64,000 nucleotides of DNA from Flintibacter sp. KGMB00164 (GTDB taxonomy: Bacteria > Bacillota > Clostridia > Oscillospirales > Oscillospiraceae): assembly GCF_008727735.1 (NCBI RefSeq), contig NZ_CP044227.1, positions 1,178,001-1,242,000 on the forward strand. Direction: 5' to 3'. Positions 49,815 through 57,701 of this stretch are shown one piece after another. Made by a program: the position numbers and the translations under genes. The notes below the pieces were generated by a model. That model had not been told where the DNA came from, searched no databases, and saw only the letters and a list, made by a program, of their open reading frames with translations. Numbering within the stretch: the stretch's first letter is position 1; each line of letters starts with the position of its first letter.

Positions 49815-49937
49815 CTATGGTTTCAGCGAAATTGCTTTTCTCATCTTGATTTGGATGCCCAATCGCTGAGCATATCCGGAGTCTTTTTGAAGTGTCTCCA
49901 TCAGACGAATGGTCAAAATTCTTGCTTTCACGTCCAT
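49815..49937 (-). CDS. Small basic protein, 40 aa
   Basis: ATG 49937 (minus) follows GAGG with 8-base spacing. The product reads MDVKARILTIRLMETLQKDS, then GYAQRLGIQIKMRKAISLKP, with a mainly helical look. It is placed immediately upstream of the coiled-coil gene on the same strand, so they may share a transcript. I do not recognise a named family; short gut-Clostridia proteins with the same opening come to mind, but this is a recollection only. Confidence 0.55.
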   Translation of the reverse strand: MDVKARILTIRLMETLQKDSGYAQRLGIQIKMRKAISLKP

Positions 49938-50352
49938 CGGCATTTCCTCGCTTCAAGCAAACTCAGAGTGGTTTCTTCCTGTTTTCAAGGATATTCTATC
50001 ATTCCCATGAGAGGAACACCACGTCGGTTTTGGCAAAATAGAACCGCCTATTTCTGCTGCTGCAGCAAATATTCAGCTTAAAGGCGGTTGAGAGTCCGAA
50101 ATGGCAAGAGAAGTAGTTTGGACGCAGCGGATGACATACGGATTCCGCTCCCCATGTGATATAAAAAAGCCTTGGAAAGACAAGGCTTGTCGGCTGTCCT
50201 TCCAAGGCTCCTTGATTCAAAGAGTGTGCAGCAGTTCCGGAATGATTCCAGTTGGATTCCGGCAATCGGCTGCTCAGCATTTCTCAAATCTATATTCCAT
50301 GGTGGCGATTGCTAGAACCACATTGTGGTTGTTACGCTATCTTAAGTGAAAA
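49938..50352. other. Gene-poor stretch with hairpins
   Basis: About 415 bases without a convincing gene. It holds the terminator-like hairpin at 50168-50209 and an imperfect inverted repeat (CCGGAAT at about 50239 and ATTCCGG nearby). The open frames crossing it show no start sites or family features. Confidence 0.45.
50168..50209 (-). terminator. Probable terminator of asrABC
   Basis: AGCCTTGGAA (50168-50177) pairs with TTCCAAGGCT (50200-50209), continued inward by GACA/TGTC. On the minus strand the stem is followed by TTTTTT. It lies 144 bases after the asrC stop. Confidence 0.7.
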
Positions 50353-51420
50353 TTATTCTTTTGGACCAGCGGTGTGGTGCATGGACAGGGGTTTAACATT
50401 GAAGTTGGAGCGGTATTCGGTCTCGTGCCAATACAGGTCCTCTGCCACCAGACACTCGGGATTCAGTTCCACGCCGTCCAGGATGATCTCCTTAAATTTC
50501 TTGTAACCGGCCCGGTCGATGAGGTGGCCGCCGTGAAGATACTCGGGCTTGTAATCCATAACCCAGGCGGAGAACTTCTGCCAGTTCTTCAGTACGCCCA
50601 GAATCACATCCTCCGTAGCCCAATTGAGGAACATTTTCCCGGCACGGGGAGTCTGTCGGCCTGTGCGGCCGCCCAGGATCACCCGGTAGAACTTGGTCTC
50701 CTGGCGGGTCCAGGCGCTGGTGGGGCAGGCGCGGACACACTCGCCGCAGCCCACGCAGCAGCAGGCGTCTTTTTCTACCTTGCCGATGGCCGGATTGGCG
50801 GAGAGAACCCGGGTGGCTCCATTCTGACAGGCCCGCACGCAGGCACCGCAGGCGATACAGCGCTCGGGATGGTATGTCATGCGAGCCACGCCGATGATGC
50901 CGAAGTCACACATATGAGCTTTGTTGCAGTCGTTGGGGCAACCGGCAATGTTGATTTTAATGTGGTAGTGGCTGGGGAAAATGATAGGTTCGATCTTCCG
51001 GGCCAGCTCAAAGGTATTGCAGTTGCCGCAAATGCAGTGGTAATTGCCGATGCAGGCGGTGATATTACGGGCGCCGATGGTGGGGTAGCCCTCTGTGGGG
51101 TCCCAGGGGTGAGGCTCGTGGGCAATGGTATCCATGTCCACATTGCAAAGCTCAGAGTCTACTTCTTTGATGTATGACTCCAGATAGGCGTTGACCGCCG
51201 GGATATTTTCGTAGGGGATGCCGGGAATGTCAAAGTTCTGCCGGGTACCCATGTGGAAGGTGCCGTCGCCCCAGGTTTTGGCGATGTGCTCCACATAACT
51301 GAGATACTTAGCGTCCACCGTGCCGCCGGGCACGCGCATCTGCAGCATGAATTCTCCAGGCACTTTGGACTGCCGGTAGCAGTTCAGCCGGACCTTTTTG
51401 ATGTTGATGTCCTGATTCAT
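50353..51420 (-). CDS. asrC: Anaerobic sulfite reductase subunit C (siroheme subunit), 355 aa
   Basis: It has a siroheme-[4Fe-4S] domain with the cysteines of ACIGNYHCICGNCNTF and the NIAGCPNDCNKAH motif, and an inserted ferredoxin module with two clusters (CIACGACVRACQNGA and CVGCGECVRACPTSAW). This matches AsrC of the sulfite reductase of Salmonella and Clostridia, which reduces sulfite to sulfide. ATG 51420 lies 18 bases after asrB, with a good AAGGAGGGG. Last gene of asrABC. Confidence 0.95.
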   Translation of the reverse strand: MNQDINIKKVRLNCYRQSKVPGEFMLQMRVPGGTVDAKYLSYVEHIAKTWGDGTFHMGTRQNFDIPGIPYENIPAVNAYLESYIKEVDSELCNVDMDTIAHEPHPWDPTEGYPTIGARNITACIGNYHCICGNCNTFELARKIEPIIFPSHYHIKINIAGCPNDCNKAHMCDFGIIGVARMTYHPERCIACGACVRACQNGATRVLSANPAIGKVEKDACCCVGCGECVRACPTSAWTRQETKFYRVILGGRTGRQTPRAGKMFLNWATEDVILGVLKNWQKFSAWVMDYKPEYLHGGHLIDRAGYKKFKEIILDGVELNPECLVAEDLYWHETEYRSNFNVKPLSMHHTAGPKE

Positions 51421-51438
51421 CCTCTGGCCCCTCCTTTC

Positions 51439-52230
51439 TTAGTCCACCAGATCCCGGGCTACCGTGTAGGGGAATACCGGGCCGTCGAGACAGACATACA
51501 CCTCATCGATGCGGCAGTGGCCGCACTTGCCCACCGCGCAGGACATTTTGCGCTCGAAGCTCATCCAAACCTTTTCGGGATCCACGCCATGGTCCATGAG
51601 AGCCAGACCGGTAAATTTCATCATGGGCGGCGGGCCTACCACCACCACAGCATAATCGCCGCCGAAGGTGTCAAAGGGAATCTCCGGCACAAAGGCTGTC
51701 ACCATACCGGTGCGCCAGCCCTCCATGGTGCCGTTGTCCAGAGTATAAATGGTAGAAAAGTGTTTTTTCCACTCTTCCAGCTCACTGTGAAACACAATAC
51801 CATCGGCATTTTTGAAGCCGCAGATCAGGTGGACAGACTGGGCATAGCCCGGGATTTGGGCCAGCATGTTGAGCATGGAACGAACGGGAGCTAACCCAGT
51901 ACCGCCTGTGATGACCACCAGATGCTTGTCACGGAACTGCTCTACGGGCCAACCTTTGCCGTAGGGACCCCGCAGGAACAGGGTATCTCCGGCCTCCTTC
52001 TGGAAGATAACGTTGGTGACCTTGCCGACGGAACGGATGGTAAACTCCAGCCATCCGTCGCCCTGGGCGGAGACGGATATGGGGGCCTCGCCGATCATGG
52101 GAATGGACAACTGCATGAATTGACCGTGGGCGGGCTTGGCGTCGGTAGCAACCCGGAAGGTCCACTCATGACGGCTTTCTTTTTTGACACTCAGGATCGT
52201 ACAAGCCTGAGGCTGAACAGGATTCATCAT
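51439..52230 (-). CDS. asrB: Anaerobic sulfite reductase subunit B (FAD/NAD subunit), 263 aa
   Basis: Ferredoxin reductase-like: FAD region FRVATDAKPAHGQFMQLSIPMIG, NAD-binding LVVITGGTGLAPVRSML, and a C-terminal iron-sulfur set CAVGKCGHCRIDEVYVC as in dihydroorotate dehydrogenase electron-transfer subunits. It passes electrons from NADH to AsrA/AsrC. ATG 52230 follows AAGGAGG; the next Met is also a possible start. Middle gene of the operon. Confidence 0.95.
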   Translation of the reverse strand: MMNPVQPQACTILSVKKESRHEWTFRVATDAKPAHGQFMQLSIPMIGEAPISVSAQGDGWLEFTIRSVGKVTNVIFQKEAGDTLFLRGPYGKGWPVEQFRDKHLVVITGGTGLAPVRSMLNMLAQIPGYAQSVHLICGFKNADGIVFHSELEEWKKHFSTIYTLDNGTMEGWRTGMVTAFVPEIPFDTFGGDYAVVVVGPPPMMKFTGLALMDHGVDPEKVWMSFERKMSCAVGKCGHCRIDEVYVCLDGPVFPYTVARDLVD

Positions 52231-52244
52231 GGTGCAGACCTCCT

Positions 52245-53282
52245 TTACTGGCTGGCCATGGAAGCCTTGATTTCTTCCACGGCGGCGGACATTTTGTTGA
52301 CGGTTGCAGAAATGGAGATCAGTTCGGGGCAGCGATGGGTGCATCGGCCGCAGCCCACGCACATGTGTTCCTCACCGAACCGGGCCTTGTAGTCGTGGAA
52401 TTTGTGGAGTATTTTATAACGCATGCGGTCGGCGGCGGTGGAGCGGAATTCACGCTGGCCGGCCATCTGGTCAAAGCCGGCGATCTGGCAGGAGGCGGTT
52501 ACCCGGCGGCGCTCGCCCACCTCGGGGTTGTCGCCGTAAATGATATCCCGGGTGGTGAAGCAGGTACAGGTGGAGCAGGCCACAGTGCACGAGCCGCAGG
52601 AGATGCAGCGGCTGTTATACTCCTGCCACATGGGATGGGTTTTCAGCGCCTTGCGGACCGCCTTGTCGCTGAGATCAGGAACGGTGACCTTCAGTTCATT
52701 TTCTTCCACAAACATGTGGGTGTAATCGGCCTGGGGCATGTCCTGGAAGTAGGGAAGCAGGGACTCATCGGCCACCTCAACCAGAAGCCCATCATAGGAG
52801 AACTTCAGGGCCAGGGCGTAATCGTCGGTGCGGTTGGTGCCCATGGATACACAAAAGCAAGTGTCGTCGCCGCCGTTACAGTCCATGACAGCGAACTTTA
52901 CCAGTTCCCGGACCCGGGTGTAGTACAGATCATCATAACCGCCGTTGCCGGCATAGATGCGGGCTTGAATCCGCTGGGCGTTGATGTCACAGGGGCGGGC
53001 CAGCAACAGAATCGGCTTTGTTTTGGCCTTGCTGGCGCGATATTCGTCTTCAGTAAAATAGAAAATGGCTTGCTGGATGGGAGTGATGACTTCTTTGGCT
53101 GGGTAATCGGACTTGGTGTCCCATACAATGTCGGCAAAAGAATCTACTTCCGCATACCGAATAATATCGGTATCGGAGTAGCGACCCTGCTTGGGAAACC
53201 GTTTTGGTGCATAGACACGGTAGTCTTTCTTCAGTGCACGCAGTACGGCGTCCGCCTGGGAGACGGAGAGAGAAAAGCCCAT
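52245..53282 (-). CDS. asrA: Anaerobic sulfite reductase subunit A (ferredoxin-like), 345 aa
   Basis: Two C-terminal [4Fe-4S] ferredoxin motifs are visible, CISCGSCTVACSTCTCF and CVGCGRCTHRCPE, following an N-terminal domain with PILLLARPCDINAQRIQARIY. AsrA carries electrons within the AsrABC complex. ATG 53282 follows GGGAGG; a longer in-frame start exists at 53564 but lacks a site and runs through AT-rich intergenic sequence. First gene of the operon. Confidence 0.93.
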   Translation of the reverse strand: MGFSLSVSQADAVLRALKKDYRVYAPKRFPKQGRYSDTDIIRYAEVDSFADIVWDTKSDYPAKEVITPIQQAIFYFTEDEYRASKAKTKPILLLARPCDINAQRIQARIYAGNGGYDDLYYTRVRELVKFAVMDCNGGDDTCFCVSMGTNRTDDYALALKFSYDGLLVEVADESLLPYFQDMPQADYTHMFVEENELKVTVPDLSDKAVRKALKTHPMWQEYNSRCISCGSCTVACSTCTCFTTRDIIYGDNPEVGERRRVTASCQIAGFDQMAGQREFRSTAADRMRYKILHKFHDYKARFGEEHMCVGCGRCTHRCPELISISATVNKMSAAVEEIKASMASQ

Positions 53283-53553
53283 GTTCAGTACCTCCCTAAT
53301 ATAGTGTGCCATTGAAAACTGTCCGTCCCGGAACCACTCAGCAAGAGAGAGTGCGGTTTGTGTCAGTTCCACAGAGAATTTCCACATAGCTGATGCCAGT
53401 ATATCATAATTTGCATAGTTTGAATAGCAGATGAAGATAAATAAAAAGATATATTGTGCGATATTAACAGAAATAGGCAAAACAAAACCTAAAAAATCGC
53501 GGCGATTCTTTCGCTGGGGTAATATGCGCGTGGATAAAAGTTCCGCATCGCTA

Positions 53554-53582
53554 TTGACAAACAAATCTCTGCTGCATATACT
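53554..53582 (+). promoter_or_regulatory. Sigma-A promoter of the ars operon
   Basis: TTGACA at 53554-53559, 17-base spacer, TATACT at 53577-53582; the operator follows directly. Confidence 0.92.
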
Positions 53583-53586
53583 AATA

Positions 53587-53606
53587 ACATCAAAAAGTTT
53601 TGATGT
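53587..53606. promoter_or_regulatory. ArsR operator, copy 1
   Basis: ACATCAAAA-AG-TTTTGATGT, perfect 9-bp arms, at the expected transcription start and just before the arsR ribosome-binding site. ATCAA-type repeats are typical ArsR sites. Confidence 0.9.
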
Positions 53607-53617
53607 GAGGTGAGCAG

Positions 53618-53932
53618 ATGGGAATCCACCAGGAAGATGCCAAGGTATTCAAGGCCCTATGTGACCCAAAGCGTCTTGCCATTCTGGAGCAATTACGCAG
53701 CGGAGAGAAGTGCGCCTGTGTTTTGCAGGAACCCATGGATTTGACGCAGTCTGGTCTGTCCTACCACATGAAAATCCTGTGTGATTCTGGTATTGTCACC
53801 AGTCGGCAGGAAGGAAAATGGACCCATTACCGTTTAAGTCCAGATGGTGCGGCATGGGTGCAGAAACGGCTGCGAGCCATCCTGACTCCCGATACGGAAC
53901 AAGATGATCACTGTCTATCCTGCGGCAGATAA
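53618..53932 (+). CDS. arsR: ArsR-family transcriptional repressor, 104 aa
   Basis: ArsR winged helix (VFKALCDPKRLAILEQLRSGEKCACVLQEPMDLTQSGLSYHMKILCDSGIVTSRQEGKWTHYRL). The As(III) box is the CxC at C32-C34, with a second Cys pair at C99 and C102 near the C-terminus. It represses the ars genes until it binds As(III)/Sb(III). ATG 53618 follows GAGGTGAG. Two identical operators, before it and before the permease, support this. Confidence 0.95.
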   Translation: MGIHQEDAKVFKALCDPKRLAILEQLRSGEKCACVLQEPMDLTQSGLSYHMKILCDSGIVTSRQEGKWTHYRLSPDGAAWVQKRLRAILTPDTEQDDHCLSCGR

Positions 53933-53960
53933 ACGCCATCAAAAAAGATGGCGTTTATCT
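53927..53960 (+). terminator. Hairpin between arsR and the permease gene
   Basis: AGATAAACGCCATC (53927-53940) pairs with GATGGCGTTTATCT (53947-53960) around AAAAAA. There is no T-tract after it, so it may be a partial attenuator or an mRNA-processing stem rather than a strong terminator; it begins within the arsR stop region. Confidence 0.55.
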
Positions 53961-53969
53961 AACACCAAC

Positions 53970-53989
53970 ACATCAAAAACTTTTGATAT
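53970..53989. promoter_or_regulatory. ArsR operator, copy 2
   Basis: ACATCAAAA-AC-TTTTGATAT, matching copy 1 except the centre and the last bases. It lies 34 bases before the permease start, so the permease gene has its own ArsR control. Confidence 0.82.
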
Positions 53990-54022
53990 ATCATTCAATG
54001 TGTGCAAAGCGAGGTTTCCGGT

Positions 54023-55024
54023 ATGGGTATATGGCAATTCGTTCAAGACGAGCTTTTGGGAATGAAATGGCTCAATCGGGTCATTGGAAATGGCTTGTCT
54101 GCGTTAGGTTTGGACATAAACGGGAGATTGGGCGGCAGCGTTCAGTTTTTTCTCTATGATGTGATCAAGATCACGATTCTCTTATGTTTTTTGATTTTTG
54201 TGATTTCTTATATTCAAAGCTACTTTCCTCCTGAGCGCAGTAAGAAAATTTTGGGCCATTTTCATGGAATTCGTGCAAATATCATCTCGGCTTTACTGGG
54301 GACAGTGACACCGTTTTGTTCTTGTTCCTCTATCCCGCTGTTTATCGGGTTTACCAGTGCAGGACTTCCTTTGGGTGTGACCTTTTCTTTTTTGATTTCC
54401 TCTCCCATGGTGGATTTGGGCAGTTTGGTACTGCTGATGAGCATCTTTGGAGCGAAGGTCGCGGTGATCTATGTGCTGGTTGGATTGGTGATTGCTGTGG
54501 CAGGGGGAACCATCATTGAAAAGCTGCACATGGAAAGGTACGTGGAGAGCTTCATCCTGTCCGCTGGGAGTGTCGATATTGAGTCACCTTCTTTGACCAA
54601 AGCAGAACGTATAAAGTATGCAGCAGAACAAGTTTCTGCCACATTTAAGAAAGTGTTCCCGTATATTTTAGTGGGTGTGGGAATCGGAGCGGTGATCCAC
54701 AACTGGATACCGGAGAGCTGGATCGAAGCTGTCCTGGGCAGCAACAACCCCTTTGGAGTGTTTTTGGCAACCCTGGTCGGGATTCCTATGTACGCGGATA
54801 TTTTTGGTACCATCCCGGTGGCGGAGGCACTGCTTGCAAAGGGCGCACAGCTTGGTACGATCCTGGCCTTCATGATGGCGGTTACAACACTGAGCCTGCC
54901 GTCCATGATTATGCTGCGCAAGGCGATTAAACCGAAGCTGCTGGCTTTGTTTATTGGAGTTTGTACCGGTGGGATTATCCTGGTAGGTTACTGGTTTAAT
55001 ATATTCCAATTTGTTTTTATTTGA
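54023..55024 (+). CDS. ArsP/UPF0718-type permease, 333 aa
   Basis: Polytopic membrane protein with the family motif TPFCSCSSIPLFIGFTSAGLPLGVTFSFLISSPMVDLGSLVLL and the second-half equivalent NNPFGVFLATLVGIPMYADIFGTIPVAEALLAKGAQLGTILAFMMA. This permease family includes ArsP, which exports trivalent organoarsenicals, and other metal/metalloid permeases. ATG 54023 follows GCGAGG. Together with arsR, the thiol protein and arsC it forms an ars operon; no ArsB or Acr3 is present in the window. Confidence 0.88.
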   Translation: MGIWQFVQDELLGMKWLNRVIGNGLSALGLDINGRLGGSVQFFLYDVIKITILLCFLIFVISYIQSYFPPERSKKILGHFHGIRANIISALLGTVTPFCSCSSIPLFIGFTSAGLPLGVTFSFLISSPMVDLGSLVLLMSIFGAKVAVIYVLVGLVIAVAGGTIIEKLHMERYVESFILSAGSVDIESPSLTKAERIKYAAEQVSATFKKVFPYILVGVGIGAVIHNWIPESWIEAVLGSNNPFGVFLATLVGIPMYADIFGTIPVAEALLAKGAQLGTILAFMMAVTTLSLPSMIMLRKAIKPKLLALFIGVCTGGIILVGYWFNIFQFVFI

Positions 55025-55041
55025 ATTAGGAGGTATCAGTT

Positions 55042-55389
55042 ATGGGATTTTTCAGCAGAAACAAGAAAACAGAGGCGGCTTCCTGCTGCTGCGGCGGCAG
55101 CTGTACGCCTGAGGCAATGGCTCAGGCGGAGGCAGGTAAAGCCACGGTCGGGGTCAAAGTGCTTGGTTCCGGCTGTGCCAAATGCAATGCTTTGGAGCAG
55201 GCAGTCCATGAGGCCCTGGCTGAGCTGGGTATGGAGACTGCCATTGACCACGTAACAGATTTTGCACAAATTGCGGCCTATGGTGTGATGACCACTCCGG
55301 CACTGGTGGTGGATGGCAAGGTCGTGTCCTACGGCAAGGTTTTGAAAAAGGATGAGGCCAAGGCTCTGATCCAGAAGGTTCGGGGGTAA
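55042..55389 (+). CDS. Small thioredoxin-fold thiol protein with CCCGGSC tail, 115 aa
   Basis: Residues about 35-115 are a small thioredoxin/glutaredoxin-like fold of the MTH895/TM0996 type: VKVLGSGCAKCNALEQAVHEALAEL, with the active pair C45-x-x-C48, then DFAQIAAYGVMTTPALVVDGKVVSYG. The N-terminus carries an extra Cys patch, SCCCGGSC (about 15-21). It may reduce ArsC or bind As(III). ATG 55042 follows AGGAGGTATC. It is 17 bases after the permease gene. Confidence 0.9.
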   Translation: MGFFSRNKKTEAASCCCGGSCTPEAMAQAEAGKATVGVKVLGSGCAKCNALEQAVHEALAELGMETAIDHVTDFAQIAAYGVMTTPALVVDGKVVSYGKVLKKDEAKALIQKVRG

Positions 55390-55392
55390 CCT

Positions 55393-55803
55393 ATGCATCA
55401 AAAACCGAAAGTGGCCTTTGTATGTGTTCACAACTCCTGCCGCAGTCAGATCGCAGAAGCGCTTGGCAAGCAGCTGGCCGCCGATGTGTTTGACAGTTAT
55501 TCTGCGGGTACGGAGACGAAACCACAAATCAATCAGGACGCAGTCCGGCTGATGAAGCAGCTCTATGGTGTGGATATGGAGCAGAACCAATATAGTAAGC
55601 TGCTATCTGAAATTCCCCCGGTTGATATTGTGATCACCATGGGGTGCAATGTATCCTGTCCATCCCTGCCCTGTCGATACCGGGAAGATTGGGGATTGGA
55701 TGACCCAACCGGAGAGAAGGATGACGTCTTTTTGGAAGTGATCCACAGTATTGAGGAGAAGGTTTGTGAACTAAAACGCAGAATAGATAACGGCCTGCTG
55801 TAA
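55393..55803 (+). CDS. arsC: Arsenate reductase, thioredoxin-coupled (LMW-PTP fold), 136 aa
   Basis: Catalytic loop C11-VHNSC-R17 in VAFVCVHNSCRSQIAEALGK, DP-type acid later (GLDDPTGEKDD), and the reductant cysteines in TMGCNVSCPSLPC. Reduces As(V) to As(III) for export. About 65 percent identical by eye to the ArsC half of the fusion at 38661. The start is 3 bases after the thiol protein stop; the two are probably translationally coupled. Last gene before the terminator at 55917. Confidence 0.95.
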   Translation: MHQKPKVAFVCVHNSCRSQIAEALGKQLAADVFDSYSAGTETKPQINQDAVRLMKQLYGVDMEQNQYSKLLSEIPPVDIVITMGCNVSCPSLPCRYREDWGLDDPTGEKDDVFLEVIHSIEEKVCELKRRIDNGLL

Positions 55804-55916
55804 TCAATCAAAATGGTATTTTAAAAAATCCTTTGCGAAAACGTAAGATGCCCAGCCAGAGTTATGATCTCTGCTTTCCAGGGTAAAACGCTGCAGCAGG
55901 GAAGAAAGCTGAGACA

Positions 55917-55961
55917 AAAACCCGGCCCATCAGGAAATTCATTCCTGGTGGGCCGGGTTTT
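55917..55961. terminator. Strong bidirectional terminator after arsC
   Basis: AAAACCCGGCCCA (55917-55929) pairs with TGGGCCGGGTTTT (55949-55961); inner CAGGAA/TTCCTG continues the stem. It lies 113 bases after the arsC stop. Confidence 0.88.
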
Positions 55962-56050
55962 GCTGCCAGAAGAGTACGTGCTTATATGGGCGTTCATACC
56001 CTGTCTTTCATTTTGTTTCCTTCTTCGTTTGAATATTTCTGTATGGAGTG

Positions 56051-56365
56051 TTATAGCCCGGTCAAAGGCTTCTCGATGCAGTATCCGTCCTCGTCTTGAT
56101 AGGACATACCGACTGTTCCTGCGGGAAAATAATAAATAGTATAGTATACCCGGTTTTCAATATAATTATCCACATGGATATAAACTGGAACAAGCGGTAT
56201 TTGTTTTGAGTACAGTCCTTTCGCTTCTCCCTCAATGGCCTGCAAGTAGTCCTTTGGAATCTCAATGTTGCAGGAAAGGATCGGATGAGAAGATAACCAC
56301 CCCAGTATTGACATCAATAAGAACCCTGCTATAACAGTCCCAACTGCGATCCGTTTTTTCCACAT
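56051..56365 (-). CDS. Small membrane-anchored protein, 104 aa
   Basis: A basic start (MWKKR) and one N-terminal hydrophobic helix (about 7-25) leave an extracytoplasmic domain of about 75 residues with IPKDYLQAIEGEAKGLYSK and VPVYIHVDNYIENRVYYTIYYFPAGTVGMSYQDEDGY. No lipobox Cys is clearly placed. I do not recognise a family. It lies 18 bases after the gene at 56384 on the same strand, so they are probably cotranscribed. Confidence 0.75.
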   Translation of the reverse strand: MWKKRIAVGTVIAGFLLMSILGWLSSHPILSCNIEIPKDYLQAIEGEAKGLYSKQIPLVPVYIHVDNYIENRVYYTIYYFPAGTVGMSYQDEDGYCIEKPLTGL

Positions 56366-56383
56366 GCGATTTTCACCTGCATT

Positions 56384-56719
56384 TCATATTTGAAATTGGT
56401 TGGCTTGCTCCAGCCGTTCTATCAGCAGCGGGATTGCCGTACCGATCCAAAAATCTCCGCATAACCAGCCGGTTGACATTCCCACATGGGTTTTAGCAAA
56501 TTGTTCTACGTAGCAGTCTTTGCCTGACTCAGGCAGTTCGCCCGTTAGACTGCGAAAGACGCTGAGTATGTCCTCACGGAGAGTTTCGGGGGAATATGGC
56601 AGTTCCACGGTCTGATACCGTTTCTTTAGAAGCTGCCACAGAAATGGATCACCCCGTAACCCCCACTGGTAAGGTTCCGGATCAAAAATCAAAGCAACAG
56701 ATTTAGTTCCCATATGCAA
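56384..56719 (-). CDS. Hypothetical protein, 111 aa
   Basis: A soluble protein with ALIFDPEPYQWGLRGDPFLWQLLKKRYQTVELPYSPETLREDILSVFRSLTGELPESG and a C-terminal VGMSTGWLCGDFWIGTAIPLLIERLEQ. The Gly/Trp-rich end and the DPxPYQWGLRGDPFLW segment suggest a conserved but unnamed family in Clostridia. The start is uncertain: TTG 56719 fits the GGAGG at 56729-56733 best; ATG 56713 and TTG 56725 are alternatives. Upstream gene of a two-gene unit. Confidence 0.7.
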   Translation of the reverse strand: MHMGTKSVALIFDPEPYQWGLRGDPFLWQLLKKRYQTVELPYSPETLREDILSVFRSLTGELPESGKDCYVEQFAKTHVGMSTGWLCGDFWIGTAIPLLIERLEQANQFQI

Positions 56720-57161
56720 TTGCAATGCCTCCTTTATTTTATTCAGCCGGTATGCATGCCGCTATGTTTTGGAAAACTCTGCAAACGAAATATGCCCTGC
56801 GACATGCTGTCCCTTGGACAGGCTGACGCAGGGCATGAAAAGGGCGCAACAAACAAGCCGCATCTACAGTCAGATGTGGTTTCATACACGGATAGGATCT
56901 GGTTTTTGTATATCAAAGGGGTTACTTTTGAATCGTTCTGCAGCATTTGGAAATTTTCAGTGGCATCACAGCAGATTCACTGTATACGGTGTACGCTGTT
57001 GCCCTGTGATCTTGGTATTTAGAGGATACATTGCTGTTTAAGAAAAGAACAATGTAGCAGAATGCTTTTTTCTATCATACGGAATTATGTGACGATTAGC
57101 AACAAAAACTTTTGCTTTTTTGAAACTGCGGCATGGTATAAAGCTGTTTAGCAGTACAAAA
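56720..57161. other. Gene-free stretch with one strong stem-loop
   Basis: About 440 bases with no convincing gene. It holds the nested stem-loop at 56792-56836 and AT-rich flanks. The open frames crossing it have no ribosome-binding sites or family features. It lies downstream of the redox operon (57162) and upstream of the gene at 56719, so the latter's promoter should be here. Confidence 0.45.
56792..56836. repeat. Nested stem-loop in a gene-free region
   Basis: ATGCCCTGCG (56792-56801) pairs with CGCAGGGCAT (56827-56836); inside it TGTCC pairs with GGACA. No T-tract follows on either strand, so it is not a normal terminator; a structured RNA or a protein-binding site is possible. Confidence 0.5.
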
Positions 57162-57701
57162 TCAGGACTCTTTCCTGGTTATGAGTTCCAGGCGATCCAG
57201 CAAGATATCTTCCTGATTTTTTACAACTCCGGCCAAGGGAGCACCAATGATATTTCCTTCACGATCTACAATATAAGTTGTTGGAAATCCTGCGATTTCA
57301 CAGATGAAATTCTTATAGAACTCACTTTCTGGATCAGGAATAATATTGGTATATGTTACACCTTTTTCTGTCAGAATTTTTTCTGCTTCTGCATGCATCT
57401 CCTCGGAGTCACCAGCACTGGCAGCTACAGCGACCAAGTTGATGTTTTTTTTCTTAAATTCTTGATAATATTTTTCCAAATCCGGCATTTCTGCAATACA
57501 GCTTCCGCAGCCGTTAGTCCAGAAATTGATGATCGTGGCATCATAGTCGGCGAATAGATCATTGTTGACGGTGTTTCCGTCAAAGTCCACACCTTCGAAT
57601 GCTGGAAAGGGTTTCTTGGATGCTTCAATATTGCTGCTTCCACAGGCGGCGAGTGAAAAAATACAAGCTGATGCCAACAACAGACTAAGTAGTTTCTTCA
57701 T
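57162..57701 (-). CDS. TlpA-like thiol-disulfide lipoprotein, 179 aa
   Basis: A signal peptide with lipobox SLAAC puts the lipidated Cys at residue 20. The rest is a thioredoxin-fold domain with the active site FWTNGCGSCIAEMPDLEKYYQEF (C65, C68), the TlpA-type KGVTYTNIIPDPESEFYKN and GFPTTYIVDREGNIIGAPLAGVV (cis-Pro region). It acts on the outer face of the membrane in thiol-disulfide exchange. AAGGAG precedes ATG 57701, inside the end of the Fe-S gene (17-base overlap). Last gene of a four-gene operon. Confidence 0.93.
   Translation of the reverse strand: MKKLLSLLLASACIFSLAACGSSNIEASKKPFPAFEGVDFDGNTVNNDLFADYDATIINFWTNGCGSCIAEMPDLEKYYQEFKKKNINLVAVAASAGDSEEMHAEAEKILTEKGVTYTNIIPDPESEFYKNFICEIAGFPTTYIVDREGNIIGAPLAGVVKNQEDILLDRLELITRKES

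Larger units (their letters stand above)
53283..53617. other. Divergent regulatory region between asrABC and the ars operon
   Basis: 335 bases. The right end holds the arsR promoter and operator (53554-53606). The left part is AT-rich and likely holds the asrA promoter: a TATACT-like box reads on the minus strand at 53403-53398 with no clear -35, and a TATGAT-type alternative overlaps it. No CRP/FNR-like palindrome convinces me. Confidence 0.5.

Noticed and set aside
49999-50280. Minus-strand open frame of 93 codons
   Set aside because: It spans the asr terminator hairpin, has no ribosome-binding site and no family features.
56743-56946. Minus-strand open frame of 67 codons
   Set aside because: It runs through the stem-loop at 56792-56836; Cys/Ser/Pro-rich composition suggests chance.
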